Below are positions 24,211 to 36,799 of a stretch of 64,000 nt of DNA, one piece after another. The first letter of the stretch is position 1. Each line of letters begins with the position of its first letter. Origin of the DNA: Chiridota heheva. Its lineage: Eukaryota > Echinodermata > Holothuroidea > Apodida > Chiridotidae. The notes under the pieces are model-generated. The model was not told the DNA's origin and did no database searches. It saw only the letters and a program-made list of their open reading frames with translations. Location: NCBI GenBank assembly GCA_020152595.1, contig JAIGNY010000077.1, positions 663,501-727,500 on the forward strand, read 5' to 3'. Made by a program: the position numbers and the translations under genes.

Positions 24211-27200
24211 TCCTGATTAGCTGCAACTTTTGATACATAATTTACCAGTGCAATTTCAAGATTCTTGCCCCACTGACAGAGGACCACTTCTAAATTTTCT
24301 ACGTTTTGCAAACTTGTTGGGAGTGGTGGCTTTTTCAGTTTTAATAGCTTTAACTTTAGGGGTCAAACTTTAATTTGGTTTATGGAAAAAAAGTGATGCA
24401 AATTTTGATTGGTCAAATAAGACACACAGGTAAATGCATAAAGGGGCACAATTAGGGGCATGCATCATCCAATATTTAAGTGATTTGGTTCAAATTTGAA
24501 TAAAATTGAATATTTTGGTCAAATAATGAAGAGTTAATAGTCGAAAATTGAAGAGGTATGTTTACATATGGAAGACTTTTATGTCCAAAATTGAAGATTT
24601 TTGATCCAAAATAGAAGATGTTCGGTCAAATACTGAACATTCATAATTCAGTCAACAGGGGTTAAAATTCCTGCTGTTCCGAGAACAGTGCTTTTTAAGC
24701 AGGAACAGTGAATTTCTAAATATCACTGTTCCGTGGAACAATTGTTGACTTTTTCTGTTTTCTGCTTATAAAACGTGTTCTATGAGTAAATCCCTCGTAA
24801 CAAATATTTTTTCTAGTATGAAAAACCTTTCTTTTCCCGCAATTACAAGCGCAATCGATCATAGATGGACCGCTGAAACTGACAATAACATAACCTTAAT
24901 GTTAAGTTTTGATCTCACTCAGCTGTCAAGACTTGTTTTAAAAACTGTAAAATTGACCAAAAAATACACAGTGAAAATTCTTTAATGGTAGAATCAGTAC
25001 ATTTACTTGTAAACATTACCTGATGAGTCAATTAAATTTTGCAAGAAAGACAAAATATTTGAAAATAAACTAACCAAAAAGGTACTAAAATTCTGTAGCT
25101 TCGCAAAGCTTGCAGCCATTTTATTATAGGACTGATAAACAGTATTTCAGGGGTGATGGCATAGAAATTGGGCAATGGGGTCAATACTTTTGCAATACTG
25201 GTTGCTTGATATTTTTACTTAGCATCGTAAATTCAAGTAATTTTGGTGTACTTCCGAAAATCATGGTACTAAACGCATGTATACAATAAATGCTAATGCA
25301 TTTGTGGCGCGTACACGTTTACTAAAATCCTTAAACGTACACAGCTCCAAAAGTATGTCAGTACATGTTCCACGTGGAAAGCATTTCAGTATGTACTACC
25401 TGGGGAACAGTTTCCCTGGGCAGTTTACTTCTCAGGCTCACCACGGAGCTGTCAAAATAAGAGCTCCCAGGACCCAGGGCTTAGCTTAATTGGGAATTTA
25501 TTTACTAACAGGGGATATATCTGTCGGGGAATATTAATGCTTGCTTCAAAAGTGCTCCATATGTAAATAAATAACTAGAAACAATAATATGTGTGGGTAA
25601 TAATTACGAGAAATTAAAGTGGGATGCAAGACCATCATTAAGATAAGCTTTGTGTGTGACCCCCATGTTATTTTGACAAAATATAAGTTCCCACCACGTG
25701 GTGTGGTCAAAGTCCACAAGTGTCACTCATATAACTTCCATAATTGTTCGGAAGAGGTTAGAATTACCCATTGACCCACACATTATAATTTATACAAAAC
25801 AGCTCATAACTATTGTTAGAAGCAAACTTTTATGTTCAAACATCCCCATCAAATCATTTTTCTCCCTAATGCCTTTTAATTTTGTTGTTGGGAAAATATA
25901 TTTTCCAGCGCGTGGTATGGTCAAATTGACCCCCTCCCCCACCCCTTCCACGCCGTTTGCTGAAGATGAAATAATTTGTGTTACATATTCATTATCTTCA
26001 AAAGAATTTTTTATGTCTCACTCACATCCCTAATATTATATTTGCAACTAACACAACTATCATTAGTTCCATTACATATTTACCCCATACATACAATACG
26101 TGTTACAGCCTTATGACTATTTTTTATTACTTGTTTCTCTTACAGATATATTATGACAAAAAAGGTGTATAATTAGTTCAATTTAAAGCAAGGAATTTGC
26201 TTTTTTTATTGAGGAAAATTTTGAACAGTGAAATTTGATCCAAAACAGTGTTTTTTAAGACAGCAGGTGAATTTATTTTAATTTGGCTTCTGGTCAAATA
26301 TGGACAAAAAAGACCACAATAGTATATATTCTTACAAGAATCTGCCAGGGGGCAGCTTGCCTGGAGCCCCTTTCTAATAGGCCTACACCAACTGACCAAT
26401 GGGATGGACGCCATCACTGAAAATGTACCCGGGAAGGTTTGTTTTCACCCTTACAATGATTTTAGGCAAAGTTTTGAAAAAAAAGCTTAAATACACAGAA
26501 CTTTCATCTTTGCCACTTTAATTATTTCACGTACTGTACATGTACAAATATTATACAGTAGTTTACATGATTTTGAAAAATAAGTCAAAATTGGAGTAAG
26601 CAGCTCAGTTCCACATAACCTGTTGTCCAAAATAGCCATAATCTGCTCCCATAAAGGGTAAGGGTGCAATCCTCCCTCCCCACAACGTTTTGCTAATTAT
26701 TGTTTTAAACACAAAAATCCATGAATTATGTATTTTAAAGGATCTTCACCATCCCCTCCAATGTAATGTTTTGCTCCAATAACTGAAGTACATGCGTAGG
26801 AACTGGGGAGGCAAAGGGGCATGTGCCCCCCAATGCTGCAGTGATCTACATGGTGCCCCCAAATAAGTCACACTTTGTACCATTGAAATAGTGTTGTAGT
26901 ATATCTTTGTGCCCCCAATGAAGAACATGCATCCAACACCAATGACTACATGTAAAATCTCTTCCAGCTGTATAAGTATGGCCAAAAGTTTACTGTAATA
27001 ATAACTTTTAATGGAATAATTTTTAATAAAGATTTGGGGAAATTTGTATTACTTATACTATATTTTACTTATATATATATTACTTATCTATATACTCTAA
27101 GTCAAATGATACACCCTTCATGTGCCTGGGCCATAGGTCCTCAGTTGTAAAACTTCAACTCTAGGTATGCTGCCACAACTGTTCTTTACAAGATGCACAC

Positions 27201-27310
27201 AAGCTTTTGCCCTCCAAACCAAAAGGTGATGCGTCCTTAGTTGTTCCAAATTAGACAAAGAACCCGCTAGTCTACTTATGCCATATCATGCACTCACTGA
27301 ACCTGTATCA
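24211..27310. other. Unassigned AT-rich sequence
   Basis: No gene recognised. Two perfect palindromes containing an E-box core are present: TTCCACGTGGAA (25370) and ACCACGTGGT (25694). A short ATG frame on the minus strand at about 25119 (MAASFAKLQNF) has a good start context but no convincing donor. A run of C-rich, low-complexity patches (26690, 26825) resembles ends of degraded hAT-type elements. Confidence 0.4.
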
Positions 27311-27318
27311 AGAACCTA

Positions 27319-27510
27319 ATGTATTTCACTGGCAGGAGTTTCATTACAGTCCAAGTCAGATGGAACAGTCTCCCAGACTGTGATGTTGGAGAGATTCAAG
27401 ACAAAGGGGTCCAGTACTTCAAGACAAAGGGGTCCAGTACTTCAAGACTTGGGTGCATCATCGTCTTCTTTCAGCACCATGACATAGCAGAAAATTATTT
27501 TTCATTCTGA
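27319..27510 (+). pseudogene. Possible LINE ORF2 C-terminal fragment
   Basis: The frame reads SFITVQVRWNSLPDCDV, similar to the C-terminal x-F-x-x-W-N-x-L-P motif of Jockey-type LINE proteins. A 23-bp direct repeat (GACAAAGGGGTCCAGTACTT..) lies inside. Weak support. Confidence 0.3.
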
Positions 27511-28181
27511 TGACTCTGGTTGGTTTACCAAGGTCTTAAACGTCCCAACAGACCTCCATTGAACTTATCAAGATGCCCACAGCCGTTTTATGAACTAGTG
27601 GTGAAGAAGTGGTTGGAGACCCACCTGGAATCAAATCTGGGACACTAGATTGCAAAGCTGACGCTTTACTGCACTGCTGCGGTATGGAGGTCTCTTATAT
27701 CTTAGGGCAAAAACAAAAACTGAGTGAGTCACTTTAACAAGCGGCTGTAGTTGCCAGGTATTCTGCAATAAAGCCATTTTCTTTAACTTATACCCGTTAG
27801 TTCTTTATTTACATGTACATTTCACGGAGCAGTCTATGTCTAATGTGTTATCAAGCAGTGTATCAGGGGTGTAGCGACCAGGGGGTGTGGGGTGTCACAT
27901 CCCACCAACCACCATTTTGTTGGGAAAATTGTGACTTTGTCGGGAATGTCACAATTTTCCCGACAAAAATCGTTCTTCCCTAACTAAATGATTAATTGGA
28001 AATGAAAGCCATGCTGAAAAAATAGTTATGTCAGGAAAATTGGAACTTTGTTGGGAAATACAATAATTTATAACCTTAAAAACAAACTTTATCAACTCAT
28101 GTTCATCACTAATCAATGCACATTTAAACTTATTTGTTCTCAATTTACAGAGGAAAAAAAATATATATTCACATGATTAAA

Positions 28182-28236
28182 CCAGGGAGTTGGTCTAATG
28201 CCAACTCCCTGGAGTTGGTCTAATGCCAACTCCCTG
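28182..28236. repeat. Duplicated perfect hairpin
   Basis: CCAGGGAGTTGG-TCTAATG-CCAACTCCCTGG is a perfect 12-bp stem with a 7-nt loop, followed at once by a second copy GGAGTTGG-TCTAATG-CCAACTCC. Confidence 0.85.
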
Positions 28237-28974
28237 ATCAAACACACACATCAATTAACTCCTTGTAAATTAATTGCAGGTATTGTTGTCAACTAGTTGA
28301 ATTGAATCACAATCGGAGCTATTGTTTCAATCATTGAGGCAACTGATAAGAGTAAGATCAAATAACATCCTCATCCCTTATAACCATGACAACTAGTGGC
28401 TGCTGCAAGTTGGTAGAGATGATCTATGAGTCCCACTTTTAAATAGAAAACGTTTTTAAAGCTTGGGCAACTCTCAAACATTGTCACGTTTCATTCTGAA
28501 TAAAGTTAATAAAGGTATAAGCTGGCTCGTCCTACTAGGTAACATTGATAGACCTCAATCTATATGGTCATATGAGCAGTCGTCTTTCATCTATATGAAG
28601 AATTATTTTCATGTAAAGTTTTCAGTTTTGTAAAAGTCAATTGATTAATTTTCCATTTTCTTGCATATATTACAATATTCATAATAAAAACATAACAATT
28701 TATGAGAAAATGGTGGAAGGGCTTAGAAGCCTGAGCTTTTACTAGAAGCCCACCATAACTTAAATTTAATAATTAATCACAAAGGAATTGTATAGAAAAG
28801 TGAAATTGTGAAAATAGAAGAAAAAGAGGAACCCCCACCCCACACAGTAACAAAACGAAGCCTAGGGGAAAATTAATTAGGTGGTTAGGTAAAATACATG
28901 AAGGTAAACTAGAGTTAGTCAAAATTAGATATAAGTGTCTTTTTTAACTTATAAAAAATAAAAGAAAAAAGAAA

Positions 28975-31900
28975 ATACTTAAACAGTTTTTATGTTTTTT
29001 ATAGAATCGCATATTTGATTCCAGAACTTAATACCATTAGATACAATGGAGCGTTTAAAAAGGTCAGAATTTATGGGAAGAGAAAATAAATGATGGGAGA
29101 ACCTGGTTTTGTGGGAATGTATATTATGAGTAAAAGAATTAGCCCTTGAAAATATTTGGTAATTGTTGATTAACAAATTTTAAAATGAATACAGCGCATT
29201 AATGTCTGTGGATATCAAAAATATCATGAAAACATAATCTGATAAAAAGAGGGGATGTATGTGCTCGAAACTTGATTGGATAATAATACGAACAGCCTTT
29301 TTCTGAAGTATTAATAATTGATTTAGATGAGAATGGTAAGCATTACCCCATACTACATTGCAATAGCTTAAATGAGGAAGAATAAGAGGATTATATACAT
29401 TACTAAGGATGTAACTAGGTACAAAGTCTTTAATTTTATAGAAAACTTCAATCATTTTAGAAATAGATGTCTTAATCTTATTAATATGAGAAGACCATTT
29501 TAATAAAGGGTCGATGTATGAACCTGAAAATTTGATGGCATCAACATGTTTGATTTGGGAATTATCAATCAATATATCAATATTATTTATATTGTTATGA
29601 TGGGGATGAAGAACCATGAAATACGTTTTGCTGATTTTTAAAGATAGCTTATTAACCTTAAACCAATTGGCAACATTTTTTTTTCAGAGTTGATGACTGA
29701 AATGACATTATCAAAATTATTATGCTTATACAAAATACAAGTATAATCAGCAAAAAGTGTAAAGTGTAAAAGATGTGAAGAATAGGTAATATCTTTTACA
29801 TATATATAGCAAAAATAACAAAGGTCCAAGGATTGACCCCTGGGGCACACCACAATTCAAATTACGATAAGATAAATAATAATTGTTATTAATGGATACA
29901 AGCTGATGTCTGTTTGATAATTAACTAACAAACCAATTAAAGGCTACTCCTCTAATACCGTGATGATACAATTAAGCAAAAAGACTGTTATGATTGACAG
30001 TGTTGAAAGCTTTCGATAAGTCCAAAAATACACCTAATAAATACTCCCTATTGTTAAAACCATTAATATATATTGAGTGACATCTAAAGCTGCCATAGCA
30101 GTAGAACGGCCTTTACTAAAACCAAACTGTCTGTTGCTAAGTGTCTTATTCTTATCAAGGAAATTAGTACTAAGATTGTAAATAATACACTCTAGAATTT
30201 TAGATAATGATGAAAGTACTGCGATGGGTCTATAGTTAGAAATACATAAACAAGCACCACCTTTGAATATCGGAGTTAATACTTTAGCTTCTTTGGAACG
30301 AAGTGGTACAACACCAGTGAAAATTGATAAATTAAAGATAAACATTAGAGGAGCTGCTAAAGCGAAACGATTATCTTGGAGAAAATTAACAGAAATATTA
30401 TCAATACCACAAGCACCTTTTTCTTTATATTCATAATTAAGTCAATAATTTCTGAGCAGTTAGTTGGTGATAGTAACAAAGATGTTGAGATTGCATCAGG
30501 AAGAAAATCACGAAAATTTGAATTACATGTGGGGACTGTACTAGCAAGATTTTTACCTATATTAACATAAATAATCAATAAATGTGTCAGCCATTACATG
30601 TTTATCGGTTATATAATTGTCATTATCTTAAATTTTATTGATAGGAGTTTTGGCTGAAGTACGACCAAGAATTTTATTAATGATATCCCAAGTTTTCTTT
30701 AGGTTGTTTTTACTGTCATCAAAACATTTTTCCAAATGTATCTTTTTAGCCAATCTGATAATATTAGTAAGCTAATTTGTATACTGTGTGTACTTGCACT
30801 TATTTTTAATAGAGGGATGAGAAAGATATTTCTTATAAAGTTTATTCTTTTTGGAAAGATATTTTACAATACCTTGTGTTATCCATGGAAATTGGAGCTT
30901 TTGAGAATTAACCTTAAAATCTTTAACAATACAATGCTTAGATATAATGTGATAAACATTATCAACAAATAAATTATATGCAACATCTGCATCAAGTTTC
31001 ATTAAATAGAGGTCCCCAGTGAAAAGAGGAAAGTTCAAGTTTGACATTGCTTGCGCTTTAGCACTAGTGTGTATCTCTCCTATGGTAAACAAGCTTATTT
31101 GTCTTAATAACAGATGAACTAGAACCAAAATCCCTACAACAAAAAATTGGTAAATGATCACTTATGTCAGATAATAGAATGCCAGATCTTGAATTAAGAG
31201 TAGAATCATAAGAAAAAATATTATCAATGAGTGATAATGATGAGGATATAATCCTTCTTGGTTTTGATATCAATGGTAAATAAGAATGAGAATACATTAA
31301 ATCAAGAAAATGTGAAATATCAGGCAAATGGTCATGCTTCTAAAGAACAATATTGAAATCACCGGTAAGATAGCAAGTTTTCTTTTCGTTTTGCATGTTT
31401 TGCAAAATACCAAATAATTCATTATTGAAAGTAGATATTGTGACATCAGAAGGTTTATAAATGACTCCTAAGATAAGAGTTTTATTATTAAATTTAACCT
31501 CAACAAACATAGATTCAAATAAAAGAGGGTTTGACTAAAGAACATTTCCAATTGCAAATGGTACTAATTTATTAATATAAAATCCAACTCCCCCACCTCC
31601 TTTAACACCCCTGTCCCTGTAAATGAAGGTATAATTTGGAATTTGAATTGAGCAAAGATTTGAATCAGTATGAAGCCAGGTTTCTGTAATAGCTAAGGCA
31701 GTAAAATTACATGAAAAGAAATCAAAAATTCATTTATGGCACCAAAATTCCTTAATATACTACGAGTATTTATATGTAGCATAGAAAAAGTTTTTAGTGA
31801 ATTATCAAAAAAATCTTTCAAATCACTTACATCTGAATATAAAGTTGAATTAAGATTAATGGGTGAAATATCATTATCATCATGTCAAAGATTTAGCTCC

Positions 31901-32025
31901 TGGTCACAAAAAATATCATTTAATAAAGAAGGGTTACCCAAATCCTTTGAAAAAGCAAAATCATTCAAGTTTGCAAGTGGTGAAGAGTTCATGAGGTCCA
32001 TAGAGTCCTCATGGAACCTCTATAG
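28975..32025 (-). mobile_element. Nearly full-length, decayed LINE (Jockey superfamily)
   Basis: Reading from 32025 down: FSMLHINTRSILRNFGAINEF (endonuclease start), ITETWLHTDSN, RDRGVKGGGGVGFYI, GVIYKPS, TGDFNI, SDISDHLPIF (AP-endonuclease motifs), then reverse transcriptase pieces [49 protein letters not shown], then PHLSYCNVVWG and the C-terminal NGIKFWNQI. Many stops and frameshifts lie between them. The catalytic FADD is FADY in this copy, so it is inactive twice over. The 28690-28974 interval looks like its 3' UTR. Confidence 0.88.
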
Positions 32026-33479
32026 ATAAACCTCTCTTGCATAATGTGGAAAATAAGCTGTAGAATATCTAATTATGGGTTGATGGGGCCATATGGCAAA
32101 GCTAGAGATGAGGGTCTCTTTATATCTGTGGGGTCCTTTCATTAATTTGATATTAAATTTGGAATGGAAAATTGGTCATTTTGTTTGTTTCCACCATTGT
32201 TGAAAACTAATACTTTAAAGATTGTTGTTTTTGTAAATAGTACTACACATTTGTGGCAACCTGTTTATTTAAGGCCTTTATCAATTTAAGGTTGAGTTTT
32301 AACCTTTCCAAGGACCACAGGCTTTCAATTTCCTGGGCATAATTTCTAAAAATTATATTCAGAATTATACTTAAATTTTTGTGACACCTACTGGGCACTT
32401 GCATCCAGCCTGGTTGTACCTAGTCCGATAACATTAGACTAGTATACACCATAGCCACTCAATGGCTGCTATGGAGTCAGAAAACGCTATATACCTTATA
32501 ATGTTGAAACTGCTGCATTGGCTTATCATAGGAGCGTAGATGAATTTTGACGCGCTAGAAAAACTAGGCCTTTCCGCGATGATCCCAGGTCAACTTTTAA
32601 CAATGCCTTTTGTCATCATGGATCACTTTTACGTAATACAAACTAAATAGATAAATGCAATGATACAATATTGAGCATTCACTTATGTTTTGTGCATGAG
32701 TTTAATAAAGAAAACTAAGAAAAGTTGTGTTTTGTATAAGAGCCTTTACTAGACTTAAGTTTCAAACAGCGCCTTGGATGGATGTACATGTATCTAAATA
32801 GTTGAAAAGTTGTTGAACAGTGAAGTCAATGTGCGTATAGCATTAAATCAAACACACGTTTTCAAAATAGCAATGCCAGCGCTCTCGGCTGATACAGTAC
32901 ATGCACTAATTGTGTACTTGTGTCCTAAAGTGAGGGATTTGCGAAGTAATCGGAATGTCATTTCTTCTGTAATTTAGATGTTTTTTACATACAAAATGTT
33001 CATCATTCCATTTGTAACTTAGTTTGAAAGATACTTTAAAGTTTCAAGATGCTAATGGTACTTTTGTCAGTTTTAAAAAGGGTTTTCATTTCATGTTTAT
33101 GTTATTTGTTGTTGTGAGTGGTTTTCAACGTTACTAGTGTATTAAGTGTTGTCTCAATCGGTATGCAAGTATTGCCTTGCAAGAAGTGCCCTACTGAGTG
33201 AGGTGTTTACCTCACTAGGTTGTACCCTACAGTGCTCCATAGTAATTAGGCTCTGACAGGGGCATACGAGCCTAGCTACAATTCTAGATCTCGTTGATGT
33301 TTCTATTTTAATTTTATGGACTTAGTCACAAGTGTCCAGGGTGTTATGCAAAATAGTTTGTGCAACTTACTAACAAGTTGAATGACGCCTGTTGAATGTT
33401 GAGTCACATACAGACATATGAATATTTAATTATCAGACATAAAGGCATGTAACTCGAATAGTGATCTATTTTGAACGTC
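32026..33479. other. Unassigned sequence between two LINEs
   Basis: AT-rich, no exon or array recognised. A weak inverted repeat (GAGGTGTTTACCTC) is at 33200. Confidence 0.45.
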
Positions 33480-35051
33480 AGGAATATTATCATTATTATT
33501 AGATGCTTAGATGCCTATATAGCGCTTATATTGAGAACAAAACTAAAGCGCTTTACATTATTGAGTAAAAAGGTGTGTTTTTAATTGCTTCTTGAAATTG
33601 ATAATGTCACTTGCAGATCTGATGTGGACAGGCAGCTCATTCCAGAGAGATGATCCAGTGACAGCAAAGTTGTAATGACTAACTTGTTTGTTGCCATACT
33701 GTCTCTTTATCAGTGGGCCATTAGAGACAGACCTAAGTCTGGGACATACAGATGAATTAATTCAGACAGATAAATTGGTGCAAGACCATGGAGAATTTTA
33801 AAAAGATGAACATAAAGCCTAAACCTGATTCGTGACTGTACTTTAAGCCAATGCAAATGGGAAATTATAGGAGTAATATGAGATCTTATACCTATGCCAG
33901 AGATCAGTCTTGCAGCAGTATTCTGAACAAGTTGAAGTTTGTTCAACAGGCCACCTGACAAACCACTCAGTAAACCAGAAGCATAATCAATTCTGCTGAT
34001 CACCAGTGATTGAACAGCACACTTCACATGCATCATGAGTAAGATAAGGCCTTATTTTATGCAGCTGCCACAAGTGAAAGTTGGCACTGCTGCACACCTG
34101 ATTCACATGTTTAGACATTGATAAACTGTTATCAAAATAGGCCCTAAGGTTCCTGATATAGTCAGATCCAGGGACGCCAACTTGCAGTGAGATATTATGC
34201 AATCCATATTTATGCCTATGGTAAGTGGATGAGAAGATAATAAATTCAGTTTTATCATCATTGAGCTTCAGACTACTTGTCAACATCCAGGTACGAATAT
34301 CAGATATGCAACTGGAGAGTTGAAGTTTGGCACGGTCACCATCTCCAGTGAAGGAGGGATCAAATGGTATATACACTTGTACATCATCAGCAAACTGATG
34401 GTACATGACATTATGACTTTCAATGAGATTAGACAAAGGAGCAATGAACATTGTAAATAAAATTGGTCCCAGAACAGACCCCTGTGGGACACCATATGTG
34501 AGGGGCACTGGGGAAGAAGAAAAATTGCCAACCTTGACTCTTTGAAACCTGTCAGTTAAGTATGATTTTACCCAATCCAAAACAAGGCCCCTTATGAAAA
34601 ATTGTTTGTCAAGGGTGTCAAGAAGTAAATCAACATTGATGGAATCAAAAGCAGCACTGAGATCTAGCAGTACTAGCATAATTGCCTGATTGTTGTCAAG
34701 TTGTGATGTAACTAATGTAAAACAACTCTCCGGCCTGTAATTAGCAAGGTTATTAGGATCTAGTGATGGTTTTTTAAGAATTGGGATAACTAAACCTGTC
34801 TTTCCAGCAGATGGGAAGACACCAGAGGACAAGGATGAATTCACAGTCTTACACAAGTGAGGTGAGAAGCATGTCAAACACTTTCTTAGAAGCCATGTTG
34901 GTATTGTATCCAAACTACTGCTTTTGTTAGGAGCAGCTTGAATAATATCTTTCAAATCACTACAACTTATTAACTTAAAATCAGATAGCACAACAGAAGG
35001 TAGACACTTAGGTGGAATGATAGGTCTGCATAGCCCTTCTGTTGCAACCAA
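33480..35051 (-). mobile_element. CR1/L2-like LINE fragment with internal RT deletion
   Basis: One 354-codon frame (33987-35051) carries SSLDTIPTWLLRKC, VIPILKKPSLD, LANYRP, then directly VLLDLSAAFDSINVDLLLDTL, GVPQGSVLGPILF, YHQFADDVQVYI and LKLNDDKTEF. About 70 residues normally found between NYRP and LDLSAAFD are missing, and the frame continues across the junction. After a frameshift near 34010 the frame at 33710-34036 gives RIDYASGLLSG, LQLVQNTAARLI and HLHWLKV; then SLWNELPVHIR and FKKQLKTHLF to about 33555. The 3' end has TATATAGCGCTTATATT and an ATT-rich tail, as in L2-like elements. The FADD centre is intact, but no endonuclease remains. Confidence 0.9.
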
Positions 35052-35340
35052 ATTAGATATTTTATTTACAACTGTGTTTATCTTAAAATTAAAGGTGTTG
35101 CTTTGTTATTTTCATACAGCAATGGCTACCATCATCAAATGTGAACAAGCTGGTAGATAAAGTCAACAAGAGTGTTTGTAGAGATAACTCATGGTAACAC
35201 GAAGCAAAACATTTGTGGGTCAATAGTGACAACAAAAACAATTAAAAAATGTTATTTTGTGGTTTTTTTTTTCTTCTGTAGTTCATAACAAATAGTACAG
35301 TAAATGAATGCCGGTGTTTCAGTTTTTAAATAAAAAAGTC

Positions 35341-35710
35341 CCCATGAAAAATGGAAATGTAAAATACTTAAATTTCCATGCTATTTTGAGGTGATGTTAC
35401 CATGTAAATCAGTGTTATTTTTAGATAAAACATCAGCCATAAAATGCCTAAAAACGCAGAGCTTATGAGGGTTTCACTGGTTTTTAAATAAAGCGGGCAC
35501 TTAGACCCCATGCTGTTGATGAAAAATGGAAATGTAAAATACTTAAATTTCCATGCTATTTTGAGGTGATGTTACCATGTAAATCTGTGTTGATTTTAGA
35601 TAAAACATCAGCCATAAAATGCCTAAAAACCCAGAGCTTATGGGGGCTTTGTCACTGGATCCCATTAGGGGCTCTAAAGCGGGCACTTAGACCCCACACT
35701 GTTGATGCTA
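35341..35710 (+). repeat. Direct duplication of about 180 bp, two copies
   Basis: The block ATGAAAAATGGAAATGTAAA...GCGGGCACTTAGACCCCA occurs at 35344-35505 and 35518-35696, more than 90% identical by eye, with a small indel (GGATCCCATTAGGGGCTC only in the second). Confidence 0.85.
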
Positions 35711-36367
35711 AAAAAATTGTCAGGAAATATTCTTTTACACCCCCAATAAAATTTCTTAGCTACGCTAATGTGATCCAGTTTAATATAAATTATGATGAGT
35801 GCAGTGCTGACGTTTCTTTAGTTTTAATCCTAACATTAATTTTCGTGGAACTCATTCAGTACACTTTCATCATTAACATTGTAACGTAGACAAAAATGGT
35901 TTGAAATTTAAGAAGAGAGGGAACTGAGTAACAAACGTACCTGTTGTAATGGGATTCATAGCTAATTTTTTGATGATGAAACCTAACAAAAACCCTCAAC
36001 CAAGAACTTCTTGTCTGTATTGACGATTTTTGCGGTAGGACTCAACACTTCAGTACAGAATCTTGCATCGAAAGACCAACTTCTCGATTACGTAATGCTT
36101 ATATAATCGATTAAGAGATTACTACGGTATCTTGTACAAAACGTAATGTTATATCATGACTTTGTAAGTTATTACATATGCGCGACATTATGTAGCCAGG
36201 ACCGCAGACACGGGGGGGATGAACCAGGGGCACTTCTTAGGGGCCTGGTGTCTTAGGGTACCGGGGTCATTATCTTAGTGTGAACTCTCCAGTATCCATT
36301 AGGGATGTTAATTTTTCAGTTGATGTATTGTCTAAGAACGGTTGAAAGGTTTGAATTCAAATAAAGC
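35711..36367. other. Unassigned
   Basis: No gene or repeat family recognised. A GC-rich patch with GGGGGGG is near 36211. Confidence 0.4.
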
Positions 36368-36645
36368 ACTGGAATCAGACTAGTTGTGATGTCACAGCCT
36401 CAGATTCCTCATAATCTTTATGTATTTTAAAGACAGTTTATTTAATTTGTTCACTATTTAAATTATTTTCCCTCAAGCTTTCTTCAGGTAGTGTATTATT
36501 AAAACCCTTCCTTGAATCAGTTTTACTACTTTTTTGACATATCCCACGGTTTTAAGCCACAAAATCGCAGGACAAAATATGATAGAATACATAAAAACTT
36601 TGAGGAATCTGAGGCTATGACATCACAACTAGTCTGATTTCAGTC
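36368..36645. mobile_element. MITE with about 58-bp terminal inverted repeats
   Basis: The left arm AATCAGACTAGTTGTGATGT then CACAGCCTCAGATTCCTCA is matched in reverse at the right end (TGAGGAATCTGAGGCTATGA then CATCACAACTAGTCTGATTT). Mismatches are few. Total length about 278 bp; no coding. TSD not evident. Confidence 0.8.
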
Positions 36646-36799
36646 GTTTCTACACAAATAATACCAAACTTTAATTTGAATATTTCCTTAACGGAATAAG
36701 ATTATTGAATGCTTTGTTCACTATTTTGTTTCGTTTGAAGTCCTTTTCACATAAGATGGACATGCTTGACCACTGAACCACTGAAGTAATCCTTTAAGG

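Noticed and set aside
24672-24740. CTGTTCCGAGAACAG and TGTTCCGTGGAACA as steroid-receptor sites
   Set aside because: Half-site orientation does not match the usual AGAACAnnnTGTTCT arrangement; probably parts of a local repeat.
25074-25122. Minus-strand ATG (MAASFAKLQNF) as the missing first exon of C1orf50
   Set aside because: Good start context, but the only phase-1 donor (A|GTACCT) is weak and nothing ties it to the gene; it remains a guess.
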